From NCBI RefSeq assembly GCF_949628215.1, contig NC_134277.1, positions 110,191,463 to 110,255,462 of the forward strand: a DNA stretch of 64,000 nt. Reading direction: 5' to 3'. The position numbers and the translations under genes are program-made. Source of the DNA: Phalacrocorax aristotelis (lineage: Eukaryota; Chordata; Aves; Suliformes; Phalacrocoracidae). Each line of letters starts with the position of its first letter. Within the stretch, counting starts at the first letter, position 1. Positions 1-9,870 of this stretch are shown here, one piece after another. Under the pieces are notes generated by a model that did not search any database, had not been told where the DNA came from, and saw nothing but the letters and a program-made list of their open reading frames with translations.

Positions 1-190
1 ACCATCTGTCCTATCTGTTGTCACCAGCATTAGCAGCCTATGAGCTCGAACGCACAACAAGCATTTCTGCAGGAAACGAAGAGTTTCAAGATGCTGTAAG
101 AAGAGCAGTACCTGATGGTCACACATTTAAAGGGTTTCCTATCCATTTTGTGTACAGAAATGCCAGGAGAGCATTTGCCACGTGTCTTCG
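1..190 (+). CDS. CEP76: CEP76 penultimate coding exon (5' end cut by window)
   Basis: The exon reads in frame from position 3 to the split codon at 189-190 (62 complete residues). Landmarks are SYLLSPALAAYELE, SAGNEEFQDAVRRAVPDG and FKGFPIHFVYRNARRAF, which I recognise as the C-terminal region of centrosomal protein 76. It ends in CTT CG followed by a consensus GTAAGT donor at 191, and joins the exon at 1055 to rebuild an Arg codon (CG|G). CEP76 acts at centrioles, where it limits reduplication and works with CP110; this is family knowledge, not visible here. The exon lies in the C-terminal part, after the C2-like and transglutaminase-like regions that fall outside the window. No stop or frameshift is seen. 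The true exon start lies upstream of position 1. The identification is from remembered protein similarity plus correct synteny with SPIRE1. Confidence 0.93.
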
Positions 191-1054
191 GTAAGTCTAA
201 ATGTAAAAGATACATATGTTAAAACCAAACAGTAATAGAATCATAGAATCATAAAATCATTAAAGTTGGAAAACAGCCTTAAGATCATCGAGTCCAATAT
301 CACTGCCAAGTCCACCACAAAACCATATCCTCAAGCACCACATCTACCCTTCTTTTAAATACCTCCAGGGATGGAGACTCAACCACCTCCCTGGGCAGCC
401 TGTTCCAATGCCCGACAACCTTTTTGGTGAAGAGGTTTTTTCTAATGTCCAACCTAAACTTCCCCTGGTGCAGCTTGAGGCCATTTCGTCTTGTCCTATC
501 ACTAGTTAATTGGGAGAAGAGACCGACCCCCGCCTCGCTACAACCTCCTTTCAGGTAGTTGTAGAGAGCGATAAGGTCTCCCCTCAGCCTCCTTTTCTCC
601 AGACTAAACAATCCCAATTCCCTCAGCCACTCCTCATAATTGAATTGCAACTCAGGTTTCTTTGTATAGTGACATTTAAAGAAAATAAATTTCCTTACAT
701 TAGAACTGGAAGAAGAGTTGTGTAGTACCTCTAATGGGTCATGGCATACAGAGCTTTTATGTTACATCAGTGAGTTCAGTGATGATAGACTTCTCCTGGG
801 TTAAATTAAGGAACAAGGAGTTAGTTTAATTTATCTGCAGTCGTTAAAAATCATCAGTGGTGGTCTTCGTTTTCTTCCAAAACAACAGCCCCTGCACTAC
901 AGAACAGTATTATTATTATTTGTAATGACAGGCTCATGACACTCGTCGTTAGTTGAGTGTTAGTCACCTTTGAAATAACCACACATATATAATTGAAAAT
1001 TTTAATAATAGGTTGGTAATATCTGTTACTTTTGTTTTCCTTTTTGTCAAATAG
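191..1054 (+). other. CEP76: CEP76 last intron
   Basis: This 864-bp intron runs from GTAAGT at 191 to a pyrimidine-rich tract and AAATAG acceptor ending at 1054. About half of it (235-641) is an antisense CR1 fragment. The remainder (642-1054) is AT-rich with a short ATT run near 910, and nothing else is recognised. Confidence 0.9.
235..641 (-). mobile_element. CR1 LINE, 3' end fragment (antisense, in CEP76 intron)
   Basis: Read on the minus strand, this is the last part of a CR1 retrotransposon ORF2 followed by the short 3' UTR and an octamer tail (TAGAATCATAGAATCATA on the + strand at 235-252). The reading frame is still open for about 110 codons. It contains the typical CR1 strings [18 protein letters not shown] and [18 protein letters not shown] and ends in WWTWQ. 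It is heavily 5' truncated, as most CR1 copies are. It belongs to the same subfamily as the copy at 27135-27925, with the same unusual C-terminal residues. It has no protein function here. Confidence 0.95.
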
Positions 1055-1193
1055 GTCTCCTTTTTGTGAAGAAATAATCTGTTGTAGGGGGGACCAAGTG
1101 CGACTCGCAGTTCGTGTACGAGTGTTCACGTACCCTGAATCTGCATGTGCTGTTTGGATCATGTTTGCTTGTAAATACCGCTCTGTCCTTTGA
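1055..1193 (+). CDS. CEP76: CEP76 terminal coding exon with stop
   Basis: The exon starts after a strong acceptor (pyrimidine tract, then AAATAG). Its first base completes an Arg codon, after which 45 codons run to TGA at 1191-1193. Landmarks are SPFCEEIICCRGDQVRLAVR, VFTYPESACAVWIMFACKYR and the terminal SVL. I recognise this as the conserved C-terminus of CEP76, ending in KYRSVL. Joined to the 1-190 exon it gives 108 residues of uninterrupted sequence. The gene is therefore transcribed on the + strand and ends about 2.7 kb upstream of the SPIRE1 start codon. There are no frameshifts or missing bases. Exon coordinates rest on splice-site consensus and an exact phase match. Confidence 0.94.
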
Positions 1194-1405
1194 AAAAAAG
1201 CCCAAAGTCATTCAGATCTTTTTTGGTCCAAAATAATGTATGTGGGTATGAAATTACGCAGTTGAAAACTAATACTGTATTTTATGTAAATGTCACTGAT
1301 TTTTAATACCACAGTGTGTGTGTTGAAGAGGATTGTGTACACAGTAATGATTGTATTTATAAAGAGAATTTATTCTTATTTTTAATAAAAGTTACTTTTA
1401 ATACT
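1194..1405 (+). other. CEP76: CEP76 3' UTR (end estimated)
   Basis: This AT-rich sequence follows the TGA stop. The first canonical AATAAA is at 1384-1389 within TTTTTAATAAAAG, and a GT-rich patch follows near 1411-1440. The cleavage point about 15-20 nt after the signal is an estimate. The resulting 3' UTR would be only about 210 nt; later signals could give longer forms. Confidence 0.6.
1384..1389 (+). promoter_or_regulatory. Polyadenylation signal AATAAA, probable CEP76
   Basis: This is a canonical hexamer 191 nt after the CEP76 stop codon, on the sense strand, followed by a GT-rich stretch. It is the first good candidate for 3' end formation downstream of the stop. Confidence 0.6.
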
Positions 1406-3379
1406 TAGAAAAGTGGGTCAAGTTACTAAAACGTGTGCATAAAATACTAACTTCTCTTCTGCAGTTCTGAATTGGTGTGAGAATTCATTTAGGAAAAAGC
1501 CTGGTTTGCCTCTCCAGGGTAAGAGAACCTGTTTTACCTCTCCTCTCTGTGTAGGGTCCGGAGTGTCCTTTGTGAGTGGCTGTGATCCAGAAATACTGCA
1601 GTTAAAGCAGGTGTCCTTTCCGCAACAAAATTTATTTCTGCCTCTCTTGGACCTAGCTATGGCTTCTACATTCAGCCTCAAAGAACAGTTGACAGGTATA
1701 GGTAATCTTGTTATTCTAGGAATTTAATAATACATGTTTAAAATTAATGTTTAAAATTAAGACTCAGATGCTGAACATGTGAATAGCTGTGCTGGGTTAG
1801 GTAAAGTCATTCAACCTGATGCCTTTTTCCTGACATTAAGTTTCTGAGGTAGAAGTTGTGGCCAGGCCACTTTGCTTAACAGCCATTCATGTTTTTGTCT
1901 CAGATCCATACTTAATCTGTGGTTCTGCTTGTCTTAAACCTGTGGGTGGTGGTTTTGCTCAGTGTCTTCATCCTTTCAGAAATGGGAAGCAATTGGACTT
2001 ACTTAACTTCTCCATACCATGCCTCTTATGTTTTTCACCACATGGACTCCAGCCATCTCTTTTTGAGGCTGAAGAATCCAAAACTATGATTTCTTCTGTG
2101 GAAGCCATTCTGTGTCTTTGACTTTCCATGTCCACATCCTTTTGTTCTACTTGTAAGATGGATCCAACTCTTTCTGCTGGTTCTGGAGCAAAGCAAAAAT
2201 AACTAATCCTAGAGAAACTTGCAACACATACAGCAGGGGTGAATGTTGGCATTTTGCATGTACATTTAATCAGCAGTGTGGTAGTGTGACACTGTTTTCG
2301 TTGTTCTTTCCAGAAGTGTTAAATACTGCCTATGGCAGCACTTGAGTTTTAACTTGAGATTTTAATAGCACACTGTGTACTTACTGGCCCTGCTGCTGAC
2401 AGGTTTCAGTACAAATCTGGTTTTGTGTTATTTTCCTTTTTATCCCTGAAAGACCAAAATGTATTAATTTGCCTGTAATACAGCATACAGGACCCTGATC
2501 AAAGCTTCAGACAGTAAAATTTCTCCACCTATTTCATTCTATCTAATATAATGTGAGAGGCTGGATCATATTGTGTGGTGAATATTGCTAAATTTAGTAG
2601 CTTTATTTAAATGCTAATGGTACCTTATTTGTAGCAGTGTGTGTTACACACATGTATGTCACTGCAAGAGGAAAAACACACCTGTGTTCAACAGAACTAA
2701 AAGTGAAATATGAAGCAGGAGCTCGCTTGTTAGAGCTGAGTTTGTTGTTGCGCTTTTCCTGCGTGCAGTGCTCTGCGTGTACAGAAGGGGACACTGCACA
2801 ATGCTGCCTTGTCATGGGTGCGCTTCAGTCTTTCAAGTAATAAGGTGATAAGGGGAAATTTTGAACTTTCACATACGCTAGCTAAAATTGTAGAATACCA
2901 AAGGAAAAAAAAAACAACCTGGAAATGTTTTTTGATGTGAGTTTTAAGTTATTTAGTCTGTACAGTGGGAAGCTGATTTTTCTGTGTGGTGCTGGTGTGC
3001 TCGGTACCAGCTCAGGGAGAAGCTGGCACAGAGGGGCAGTCTGTGCCCTGCTGGTGCCTGTCTGTGTTCCAGGGGCAGGAACGTCAGTCCTCAGTGATTT
3101 GGAAGATTATTCCCCCTTTTTGGCTCTTCCCAGGCCACACTCATTCAACTTGTGCCAGCCCTTCTGCATGCCCTTGCCGCTGCAGGGGAAGGAGCGTTGC
3201 TGGAGGGAGCTTTGTGAGGGCCAGCTGAGGGGTTCCCGGCCACCTTCCTGCTGTGGAAGCAGGGGCTTACTCCTGCTTCTCCCTGAAGCACCCACGACGG
3301 AGATGTGGGTTAATGTCACTTTTTAGCTGTTGGGGGTGCAGAAGGGTGTCACCCTGCTTTCCGACTGCAGTTGCTGATT
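1406..3379. other. CEP76-SPIRE1 intergenic region
   Basis: No gene, RNA gene or clear interspersed repeat is recognised in this stretch. It contains a small tandem duplication of TGTTTAAAATTAA near 1735-1760. GC content rises from about 2900 towards the SPIRE1 CpG island. Short open frames here show no recognisable protein features. Confidence 0.6.
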
Positions 3380-3592
3380 ACCACCAGAGCCGGCGGCCCC
3401 AGGACTATGAGATGAGAACGCCACATCGTTACCCGCCTGTAAGGCGGACATGGAAGCCTAGCGTCTCGCAAGGAGGTTTAAGTGCAGCCCACGCACACGG
3501 AGGTTGCCGTGGCAGGTGTGCTGCGCCGCAGCAGCCCCCGGGGCACATCCCGCCTTCCCCAGGCCCTCACAGCCGGGCGGCGCCCGCCATCA

Positions 3593-3600
3593 GGGGCGGG
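3593..3600 (+). promoter_or_regulatory. GC box (Sp/KLF-type)
   Basis: GGGGCGGG match in the CpG island, about 325 nt upstream of the SPIRE1 ATG. The motif match is exact, but binding is not shown. Confidence 0.45.
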
Positions 3601-3610
3601 TCGGGCCTGA

Positions 3611-3629
3611 GGGCGGCAGGGGGCGCTGC
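3611..3629 (+). promoter_or_regulatory. CTCF-like site
   Basis: The core CAGGGGGCGCT at 3617-3627, preceded by GGCGG, matches the well-known CTCF core exactly. It lies between the CEP76 3' end and the SPIRE1 start codon, a plausible insulator or promoter-anchoring position. The motif is visible; occupancy is inference. Confidence 0.5.
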
Positions 3630-3645
3630 GGCGCCGGGCGGCGGT

Positions 3646-3658
3646 GGGGCGGGCGGGG
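3646..3658 (+). promoter_or_regulatory. Double GC box
   Basis: GGGGCGGGCGGGG is two overlapping Sp/KLF-type sites in the CpG island, about 270 nt upstream of the SPIRE1 ATG. Confidence 0.45.
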
Positions 3659-3800
3659 ACGCCATTGCGTTGCTATGAGCTGGCTCCCCCCGCGGCGGCG
3701 GCAGCGGCGGGCGGCCCGGGCGCCGCTCCTCCTGCCGGCCGCCCGCTGCCTGCCTGCCTGCCTGGTCCGGCGGCCTGGTGGCACTAGCGGGGCGGGGAGG

Positions 3801-3896
3801 ATGAGCACGGCGGGACCGGGCGGCAGCACCACAAGAAGAAGCAGTAGCAGCAGCGCAAGGAGCAGCAGCAGCCGCCGCCGCCGCGGCGGTCACTGA
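3801..3896 (+). other. Upstream ORF in SPIRE1 5' leader
   Basis: ATG at 3801 has A at -3 (AGGATGA), a fair initiation context. It opens a 31-codon frame ending TGA at 3894-3896, 29 nt before the SPIRE1 ATG and in a different frame. The peptide is Ser/Arg-rich because the leader contains AGC and CGC codon runs. An in-frame ATG at 3675 would extend it to 73 codons if transcription starts that far upstream. Whether it is translated depends on the transcription start. A regulatory role by reinitiation or repression is inference. Confidence 0.5.
3835..3891 (+). repeat. AGC/CCG triplet-rich tract in SPIRE1 5' leader
   Basis: AAGAAGCAGTAGCAGCAGC at 3835-3853 is followed by further AGC triplets and then CCGCCGCCGCCGCGGCGG. 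It is an interrupted trinucleotide tract just upstream of the start codon. It is likely to be length-variable and structured in RNA. Confidence 0.7.
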
Positions 3897-3925
3897 GGCG
3901 AGGAGCACCGCGGCGGAGGCAGGGG

Positions 3926-4250
3926 ATGGCGCTGCCGGGGGAGCGCGGCGCGGAGCCCCAGCCCGGCACCTCCCGCCCCGCCGACGAGGAGGAGGACAGC
4001 GGCGGCGGGGCCGGCGGGCAGCCGGAGGCGCTGTCTCTGGAGGAGATCCTAAGGCTCTACAACCAGCCCATCAACGAGGAGCAGGCGTGGGCCGTGTGCT
4101 ACCAGTGCTGCGGCTCGCTGCGGGCCCGCGCCCGCCGCGGCGAGACCCCCGCCGCCAGACTGGGGGCGGCCGCCCACCTTCGCGTCTGGCGGGACGGCGC
4201 CGTCACCCTGGAGCAGGGCGAGCCTCGCCGGCCGCCCTCGCCCGCCGCAG
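3926..4250 (+). CDS. SPIRE1: SPIRE1 coding exon 1 (start of KIND domain)
   Basis: This exon encodes residues 1-108 plus the first base of codon 109. The start ATG has G at -3 and G at +4, a strong context. It is followed by a low-complexity acidic and Gly-rich leader (residues about 1-34) and then [20 protein letters not shown] and [11 protein letters not shown] (residues 36-67). These are hallmarks of the SPIRE1 KIND domain; the paralogue SPIRE2 differs in this stretch. [14 protein letters not shown] follows at 85-98. The exon ends in CCGCAG before a consensus GTAAGG donor at 4251. SPIRE1 nucleates unbranched actin filaments with formins FMN1/2 on vesicles, and its KIND domain binds the formin tail (family knowledge). 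The open frame continues into intron 1 to 4489, but the donor and the phase match to exon 2 make 4250 the exon end. The linker after residue 68 is poorly conserved and GC-driven. Confidence 0.95.
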
Positions 4251-4448
4251 GTAAGGCCGGGCCCCTCCGCCGGCCCCCTTCAGTCCCCCGGGTACCGCCC
4301 GGCCCGGCCCAGCAACGGCGGCAGGCGGGCGTGGGGTGCGGGCGGCCGCCCTTCTCCCCCTGCTATTGTCCGTGGGCCGTGGCGGCCGGGAGGAGACGGG
4401 CTCCTTCCCGCCGGCGGGTCGCGGTGAGGCGAGCCCCTCAGCCGTGCC

Positions 4449-4469
4449 GGGGGCGGGTGGGTGTGGGGG
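4449..4469 (+). other. G-quadruplex motif at head of SPIRE1 intron 1
   Basis: Four G runs of 5, 3, 3 and 5 bases are separated by loops of 1, 1 and 3 bases, on the transcribed-sense strand about 200 nt after the exon 1 donor. It fits the canonical G4 pattern; folding and function are not shown. Confidence 0.6.
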
Positions 4470-5832
4470 TGTGTGTGTGGAGGGGGTGAGTGTCCCCGCA
4501 CCGTCGCGGTTTCTTGCGTGGAAAGGCAGAAACCGTCGCCTTGGATTTAATCGCCTGCGTGTGGGTACAGGGGGAGGCGAATGCGGGTTTAGTGTTTTAT
4601 AATTGCGTCGTCTTTTGGTGCGTAATACTGTGTCATCCGCAGCTTTAGCGCCTGCTCTTGGAGTCCCTTTGGCCCCATTGCTCATCTTACAGCGTCCTTC
4701 AGAAATAGTTTGGCATCGAAAGGCGCCTATTAGAAATAGATCCATTTAGAGGTACGCTGACATTAAGTAAAGAAGAAAGCCGTGCGCACCTTCCAGGGGC
4801 TTAGCACCTACCATCTGCTTCTTTAAAAGACCTAGGAAAACCCATTTTGCATTGGAAAGGGAAAGAAGGGCGCATGTCTGTTTCTCGGCGTTTCAAAGCT
4901 TCTGATTATGAACGTGGAAAGGAATTTTTTTTCTGCAAGTAAAGCTTGATTTCTGAAAAGAAACTGAAGCTAGGTAGCAGAGGGTCGCAATTAGTTGTCG
5001 TACAGATAATGGTAATCCTCAGTATCAACCAGGTCTGTGTTCAACCTCACTGAATTTTCCAGGAAGGCAGAGGCTTCGGCATTTTGAAGTTATGTGAAGC
5101 GGAAGGCAATGGTAAATTCACAAAATGGGATTAATTGAGCCCTCAGCTTTTAGAACATGGATATTATGCCTGGTGTTATAATTTAATGAAGCCTTTTAAT
5201 AAAGTGCCTGTCTGAAAAATCTGTTGGCAGAGATCTGCAGTAATCCAGTTTGGAGCTAGTGGTATAGGCAAATATCAAAATATACTCAGTGGAAGAAAGG
5301 ACATAATTTTGTTCCACAGTTGGAATGACTCTAATAATATCTTCCATCTAAATGCAATCTGATGCGCTTTTTAAATTATTTAAAAAAATAGGTTATGGTA
5401 ATGTTATAAAAAGCTAGACCAACACCCAGAAGTTCCAGGAAAATACTTTCCTGACGAAGGCATCTGCATGTCATAAGAGCATTGAAGAGTTCTGTATTGC
5501 TTGTTGTGTGCTGCTTTTACTTACAGTGTTTTGAGATTATATCAGGCTTCTTCCTTTCTCTTTCCTACTGTAGAAAATATACTGATTTACTATGTATTTC
5601 TTTCTTTTGTAGCACATTTAGGTTATGCTAAAGCTGCATGCCACGTCTTTTAAAATGTTTTAGTTAACGTGCTAGCCTGTGTATGGTGATATCACATTTA
5701 AATCTTTGGATAGATGAGACTTTTTTCTCTTATCCCCCTTTTTTTTTTAACATTATAATTGTATGCATTATGCTGTATATCAGCTAACACCACATATGTG
5801 TGCTTATTTCTTGAAAATCATGGAGGGAGGGA

Positions 5833-5866
5833 GTGTGTGTGTGTGTGTAGAGAGAGAGAGATAGAT
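5833..5866 (+). repeat. Compound (GT)n(GA)n microsatellite
   Basis: Eight GT units are followed by an AG run and a short ATAGATA segment. It is likely to be polymorphic in length. Confidence 0.9.
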
Positions 5867-8613
5867 ATAAAAAAAGATAACCAGTCTGCTAAGAGCTCCC
5901 AGGAAATCATGAGGGGGGAGATAACCCAGGGAGAGTACCCATTCCAGTGCATATAATAGAAGAGGGGAGGAGGAGAGATTTCTGCCAGATATCCATTCCT
6001 AAACCATACTCAGTGATCCCACTTCTGCATCAGCCTCAGGCTGGTAGGCCCCTGGATATGAAAGCAGGCAGTATTCCTCCTGGGGTCCTCTCCCTGCCCC
6101 TGGTCTTCCTCATCTCCCTAACTTTCAATAGACTCCTGCAAAATAGGCCATTGCTCAACCTTCAAGCTTTCACAAAGGATTATGTGAGTTTGTGGGAGTA
6201 ACTGTCAACAATATGAAACAAAGGTGGTTCTAGTCAGTTGGCTTTTATTCTTCTTTGGTTTGTGGAACCAAAGTTCCACAACTTTGTGGTCCAGCTTTTC
6301 ACTGGAAAACATAGTGTGTGTGATATAGTGAACCTTGGTAATTTGGTGTACTGAATATTGAAGAGGTGACAGTAGGCTTGCTTCTCTTTGGTATCTTTTG
6401 AACTGTCCCAGTTCTTTTCCTTGCTGCTCACTGCAGTGTCCGTAGGTGATGATTAATGAGCTTTCTGAGCCAATTCTAGCTTGAGCCTTTTGAACAGGTA
6501 TTTATTCTTAGGTTCCTGTATTCTGCTTAGTAGCAATGAAAGCTTAAGAACCACCATTGCCCTGGCGCTATGACTTGGGGAACAGTACATCATCTCATAG
6601 GCCCTGCAGCTGTCTGTTCACGTTAATTTTACTCTTGAGAGAGAAATTAAAGTTTTCTTAAAAAGAAGTACTGATTATGTAGAAACTGATGGTACTTTTC
6701 CAAAGCTGTTTCTTGTGAAACAGTTTTCCAGTTGATGCGCAATACTTGAAATTCCAAGTAAAAATACCTAGACATTGAATAAAATGTCTTTGAGATACGA
6801 AACAAAGATGAGTTTCACTGATACCGGGGCAGAAAAACAACCTCAGAGTTCAATTCCCCTCCATAACCAAAACCAGAGACTGGTTCTTAGATCTTTCCAG
6901 TTTTATCTATGTGGTCTATTAATGTTTTATTATCTTGTTTTTTTTTCTTTAAAAAAAGTTTTGATTAAAGAGAAGTTAAAAGGTTAAGAATGAATATTTC
7001 ACTCAGTTGTTCATTTTCATGTAAGCATTGATATTACCTGAATCCCTGGCAAGAAGAAGATCATGAAGGATTCCTGCTAATTGTTTTCCTGCTTTTGTAT
7101 TTCAGACAACTTGGATTTAAATGCCTGTGTCAGGAGGTTTGTTGGAGCAATAGGGGTTCTGTGGGTTAAAGCTCTGAGCTGTAAAGCTGATTTGTTATAG
7201 CGATACCTAAAAAATACGTAGCTGTAGGTTGGTGCATACATTTGGATAATGCACAGGAACAAATATTGGCTGTTAGTTTCTATTTTTGTAAACAACAGAA
7301 TCCTGTGTGGGCAAATAAAGGAGTCCCCAAAGAATGGTGTCTTTGGGTAGCAAACATTCGGGCTTTGTTCACGACTGCGAAGAACGATGTGATCAGTCAT
7401 GCCTGTCAGCGGAGCTCAGGCGAAGTCAGGAGCAAATGCAGCCGTGTCACAGAGTTTGCTTTGGAGACTCTCATGAAGCGATGTTTTCATGGTGTGTTGC
7501 AAACCTTATCATTTTACCGGAACTGCAGTGAGTAGGAAATAAACATGAATATGCAAAAAATGAAGAGCTCACTGTGGTCATCTTAGCATGAATCATTGTA
7601 ACTGTCTGACATCTAAATACCACAGAAATGTGGGTTGCTTAGAAATACCCACAATGAAATTGGAGATACAGTGTAGAATGTATTTTACCTAATGGGTGTT
7701 TTAGCCATCTCTTTGTTACTTGCAATTTATATGAAATGAGCTAACGGGGGCATCTAGTAAAGTGCCAGATGCAATAGAAAAAATCATCTGAATGAGCTAA
7801 AACATTTGGTGTAAACATGTGGTTTGGCTCTTCCAAGCTCTCTTCTTGCAGAACAGGATTTATAAGCATTTTTCTAAACTTGAAGCAATAATGACGTGAT
7901 AGATACAGGAGCAGAAAACCTGCATGAGAGCTGGCAATCAACCTCATGCCCAGTACCTAGCAGCAGCAGAACATGGTAGGGCACAGGAGGCTGTTTTGTT
8001 GGGTCGCGTTGTTGCTGTGAGCTGGATATGGGGCTCTTGCTTCTCAGCGCGCTGGTTGTGCCGCCTCCTTCCCACAGGACAGTTTTGGGGATGAGCAGGC
8101 TTGGAAAAACTGAGTGCCAGATCCTTGACTAAATAAAGGCAGACACTGATTTTGGGTGTTGCACTGAGCTCCTGAAGTGGAATGGCCATGCGGATCTCGG
8201 AAAGGGGCAAAGGCGGGTATTTGGAGAACCAAGTGCTGACTTCCACCCGTTGGCTGTTGAGGGCTGGCATGTATGTGGTGGTCCTCGGCCTTCCCTCTCT
8301 CTCCTGAGAGTATGCCTTTGTGGGTAGTGTTGGTGGCCCTTCTTCTGCCTTCTCCTCCAGCCCTAGAGGAGAAAGCACAGAGGGAAATTACTGCTGGTTT
8401 TATCAGAAGCAAGTACTATGCAGATTTTTCTCTTGGAAATCTGCCAGGTGTTCAGCGGGGGGGCATAATGCATGAGTATTCTGGCTTTGAATCAAAAAAG
8501 ATCACAGAAAAGTTGACTGCGCAGTGGCCTTCACGGAGCTGAGAGGGCTCGGGGTGAGACATGCTGTAGAGGAATAGCTTACATTGTCTTGGCAGTTTTC
8601 ATGTGTCCTTCAT

Positions 8614-8646
8614 GTAAGAAGGACATGACTTTCACGTCCTTCTTAC
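8614..8646. repeat. Perfect inverted repeat (11-bp arms, 11-nt loop)
   Basis: GTAAGAAGGAC at 8614-8624 and its exact reverse complement GTCCTTCTTAC at 8636-8646 flank an 11-nt loop in intron 1. It can form a stem in RNA or a cruciform. No miRNA-sized longer stem was seen around it. Confidence 0.75.
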
Positions 8647-9848
8647 ACCCTTGTGTGCCCAGGTTTTGGAAGGCAGCATGAAGAAATATAGGATGAATAA
8701 ATGCAAATTTACCTTGCGTGCATCAAGACATTCTCACCTGTCAGACTCCTGTGGAGCACAGAGGAAAAATGCAGGATTTTTAGAGGAAGATGAATGTACT
8801 GACATTTTACTTCTAATTTTGTTGACCTTTTTGAAAGATGAGAGTAGCCTTGCTTGATGTTCACGTTTCAAAACAGGTGTTGCTGTGAATACTGCTAAAA
8901 TAAATAGTACCTCTAGAATTAAGACCTAATTATGCTCTGAATTCAGATTTTGTTCAAAGGTATTCAGAAATATCTATTTAAAAATAGTAATGTTTGATCT
9001 ATTGAGCCTCACCTTTTCCTGCAAGAACTTTAAGATAGATATCTATATATATCTATATATTAATGTTGGAAGTCAAGGTAGGAATTAAATGACACTAGAC
9101 AGCAGAGAGGAGCCTTAGTGAGTTGACACTTCTCTGCTCACTTGCTCTGCTGATCTGTGGAAGAGAGAAGGCTTAGGCCTTATTTATGCTAGGCTTTCTG
9201 CCGTCAGCGTGGTTCCCAGTACGTAAGGCTGAACTGGAAGGCTTCCAGTCATGGCTTATGCTGATGCATCCTGTGCACTGGGGGTTACGTGTGCTCTCTG
9301 TGAAAGTAGGCAGATGGCTAGGGACCCGCTTGTAGACAGCTGTGGTGGGGGAGGACAAAATAAGTAAAGATAAGATCCCAACATAACAAAATAATGTCTT
9401 TGAAAAAAAAAAAGCATATTCTAAATACCTGCACAAAAGAAATGGAAGGAAGTTGCCAACAGTGGTAGGTGACCTCAGTTACCTATATTCACATGCACAA
9501 ATGTTGAAGGTGGTAAGTAGGCAGTGAAGGAGTAAAGACTAATTTGGTGTTGTCTGAAATCTGCATTTGTTCCTAAGGAAAAGTTAAGAGCAGAGAAACT
9601 TGAGGAACCATGGGGTCCTGATGTTCATAATGACTTAAACTAAAAGATAACACATTTGTAATTGAATGGAGGTTTTCTTGACTAGTGCAGTAAAAATGTT
9701 GCTGTAGAAAGGAAAGTGGAATTGTAGTTGTCACTGTTAACAGTGATTGAAGAGTAGGGTGAGAAACGAGGCATCTGCCATGACATTGCAGAGAGTTGAT
9801 ACGATGTCCCTATGGGGCATCACTGGAGAAAGAACAAAGCTGCTTTTC

Positions 9849-9870
9849 TTTTTTAAAAAAAAAAAAAAAA
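9849..9870 (+). repeat. T6A16 homopolymer junction
   Basis: A T run is immediately followed by sixteen A in intron 1. I looked for a retrocopy upstream that could explain a poly(A) tail and did not recognise one. Confidence 0.85.

Larger units (their letters stand above)
3380..4590 (+). promoter_or_regulatory. SPIRE1: SPIRE1 CpG-island promoter region
   Basis: GC content and CpG frequency rise sharply compared with the AT-rich flanks. The island covers the 5' leader, the first coding exon and the start of intron 1. Several GC boxes are present (3593-3600, 3646-3658 and near 3789-3797). There is no clear TATA box, which fits a dispersed CpG-island promoter. The transcription start is not determined from sequence; it is likely between about 3600 and 3800. 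Island edges are judged by eye. Confidence 0.8.

Noticed and set aside
854..1162. 102-codon antisense open frame across the last CEP76 exon
   Set aside because: It is the shadow of a well-supported + strand exon.
3253..3908. Several overlapping open frames on both strands upstream of the SPIRE1 ATG
   Set aside because: They are GC-driven frames of the island. Only the short upstream ORF starting at 3801 (or 3675) is kept, as a possible regulatory uORF.
4251..4489. Continuation of the SPIRE1 exon 1 open frame to 4489
   Set aside because: A consensus donor at 4251 and exact phase joining with the 35-nt exon show that this part is intron. The extension is low-complexity Arg/Gly/Pro.
4203..4745. 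180-codon antisense open frame over SPIRE1 exon 1 and intron 1 head
   Set aside because: It lies in the CpG island, where stop codons are rare. Its Pro/Arg-rich composition is explained by GC content and by being the shadow of exon 1.
9855..9870. Poly(A) run as the tail of a processed pseudogene
   Set aside because: The run is preceded directly by a T run and no coding-like or gene-like sequence is recognised upstream.
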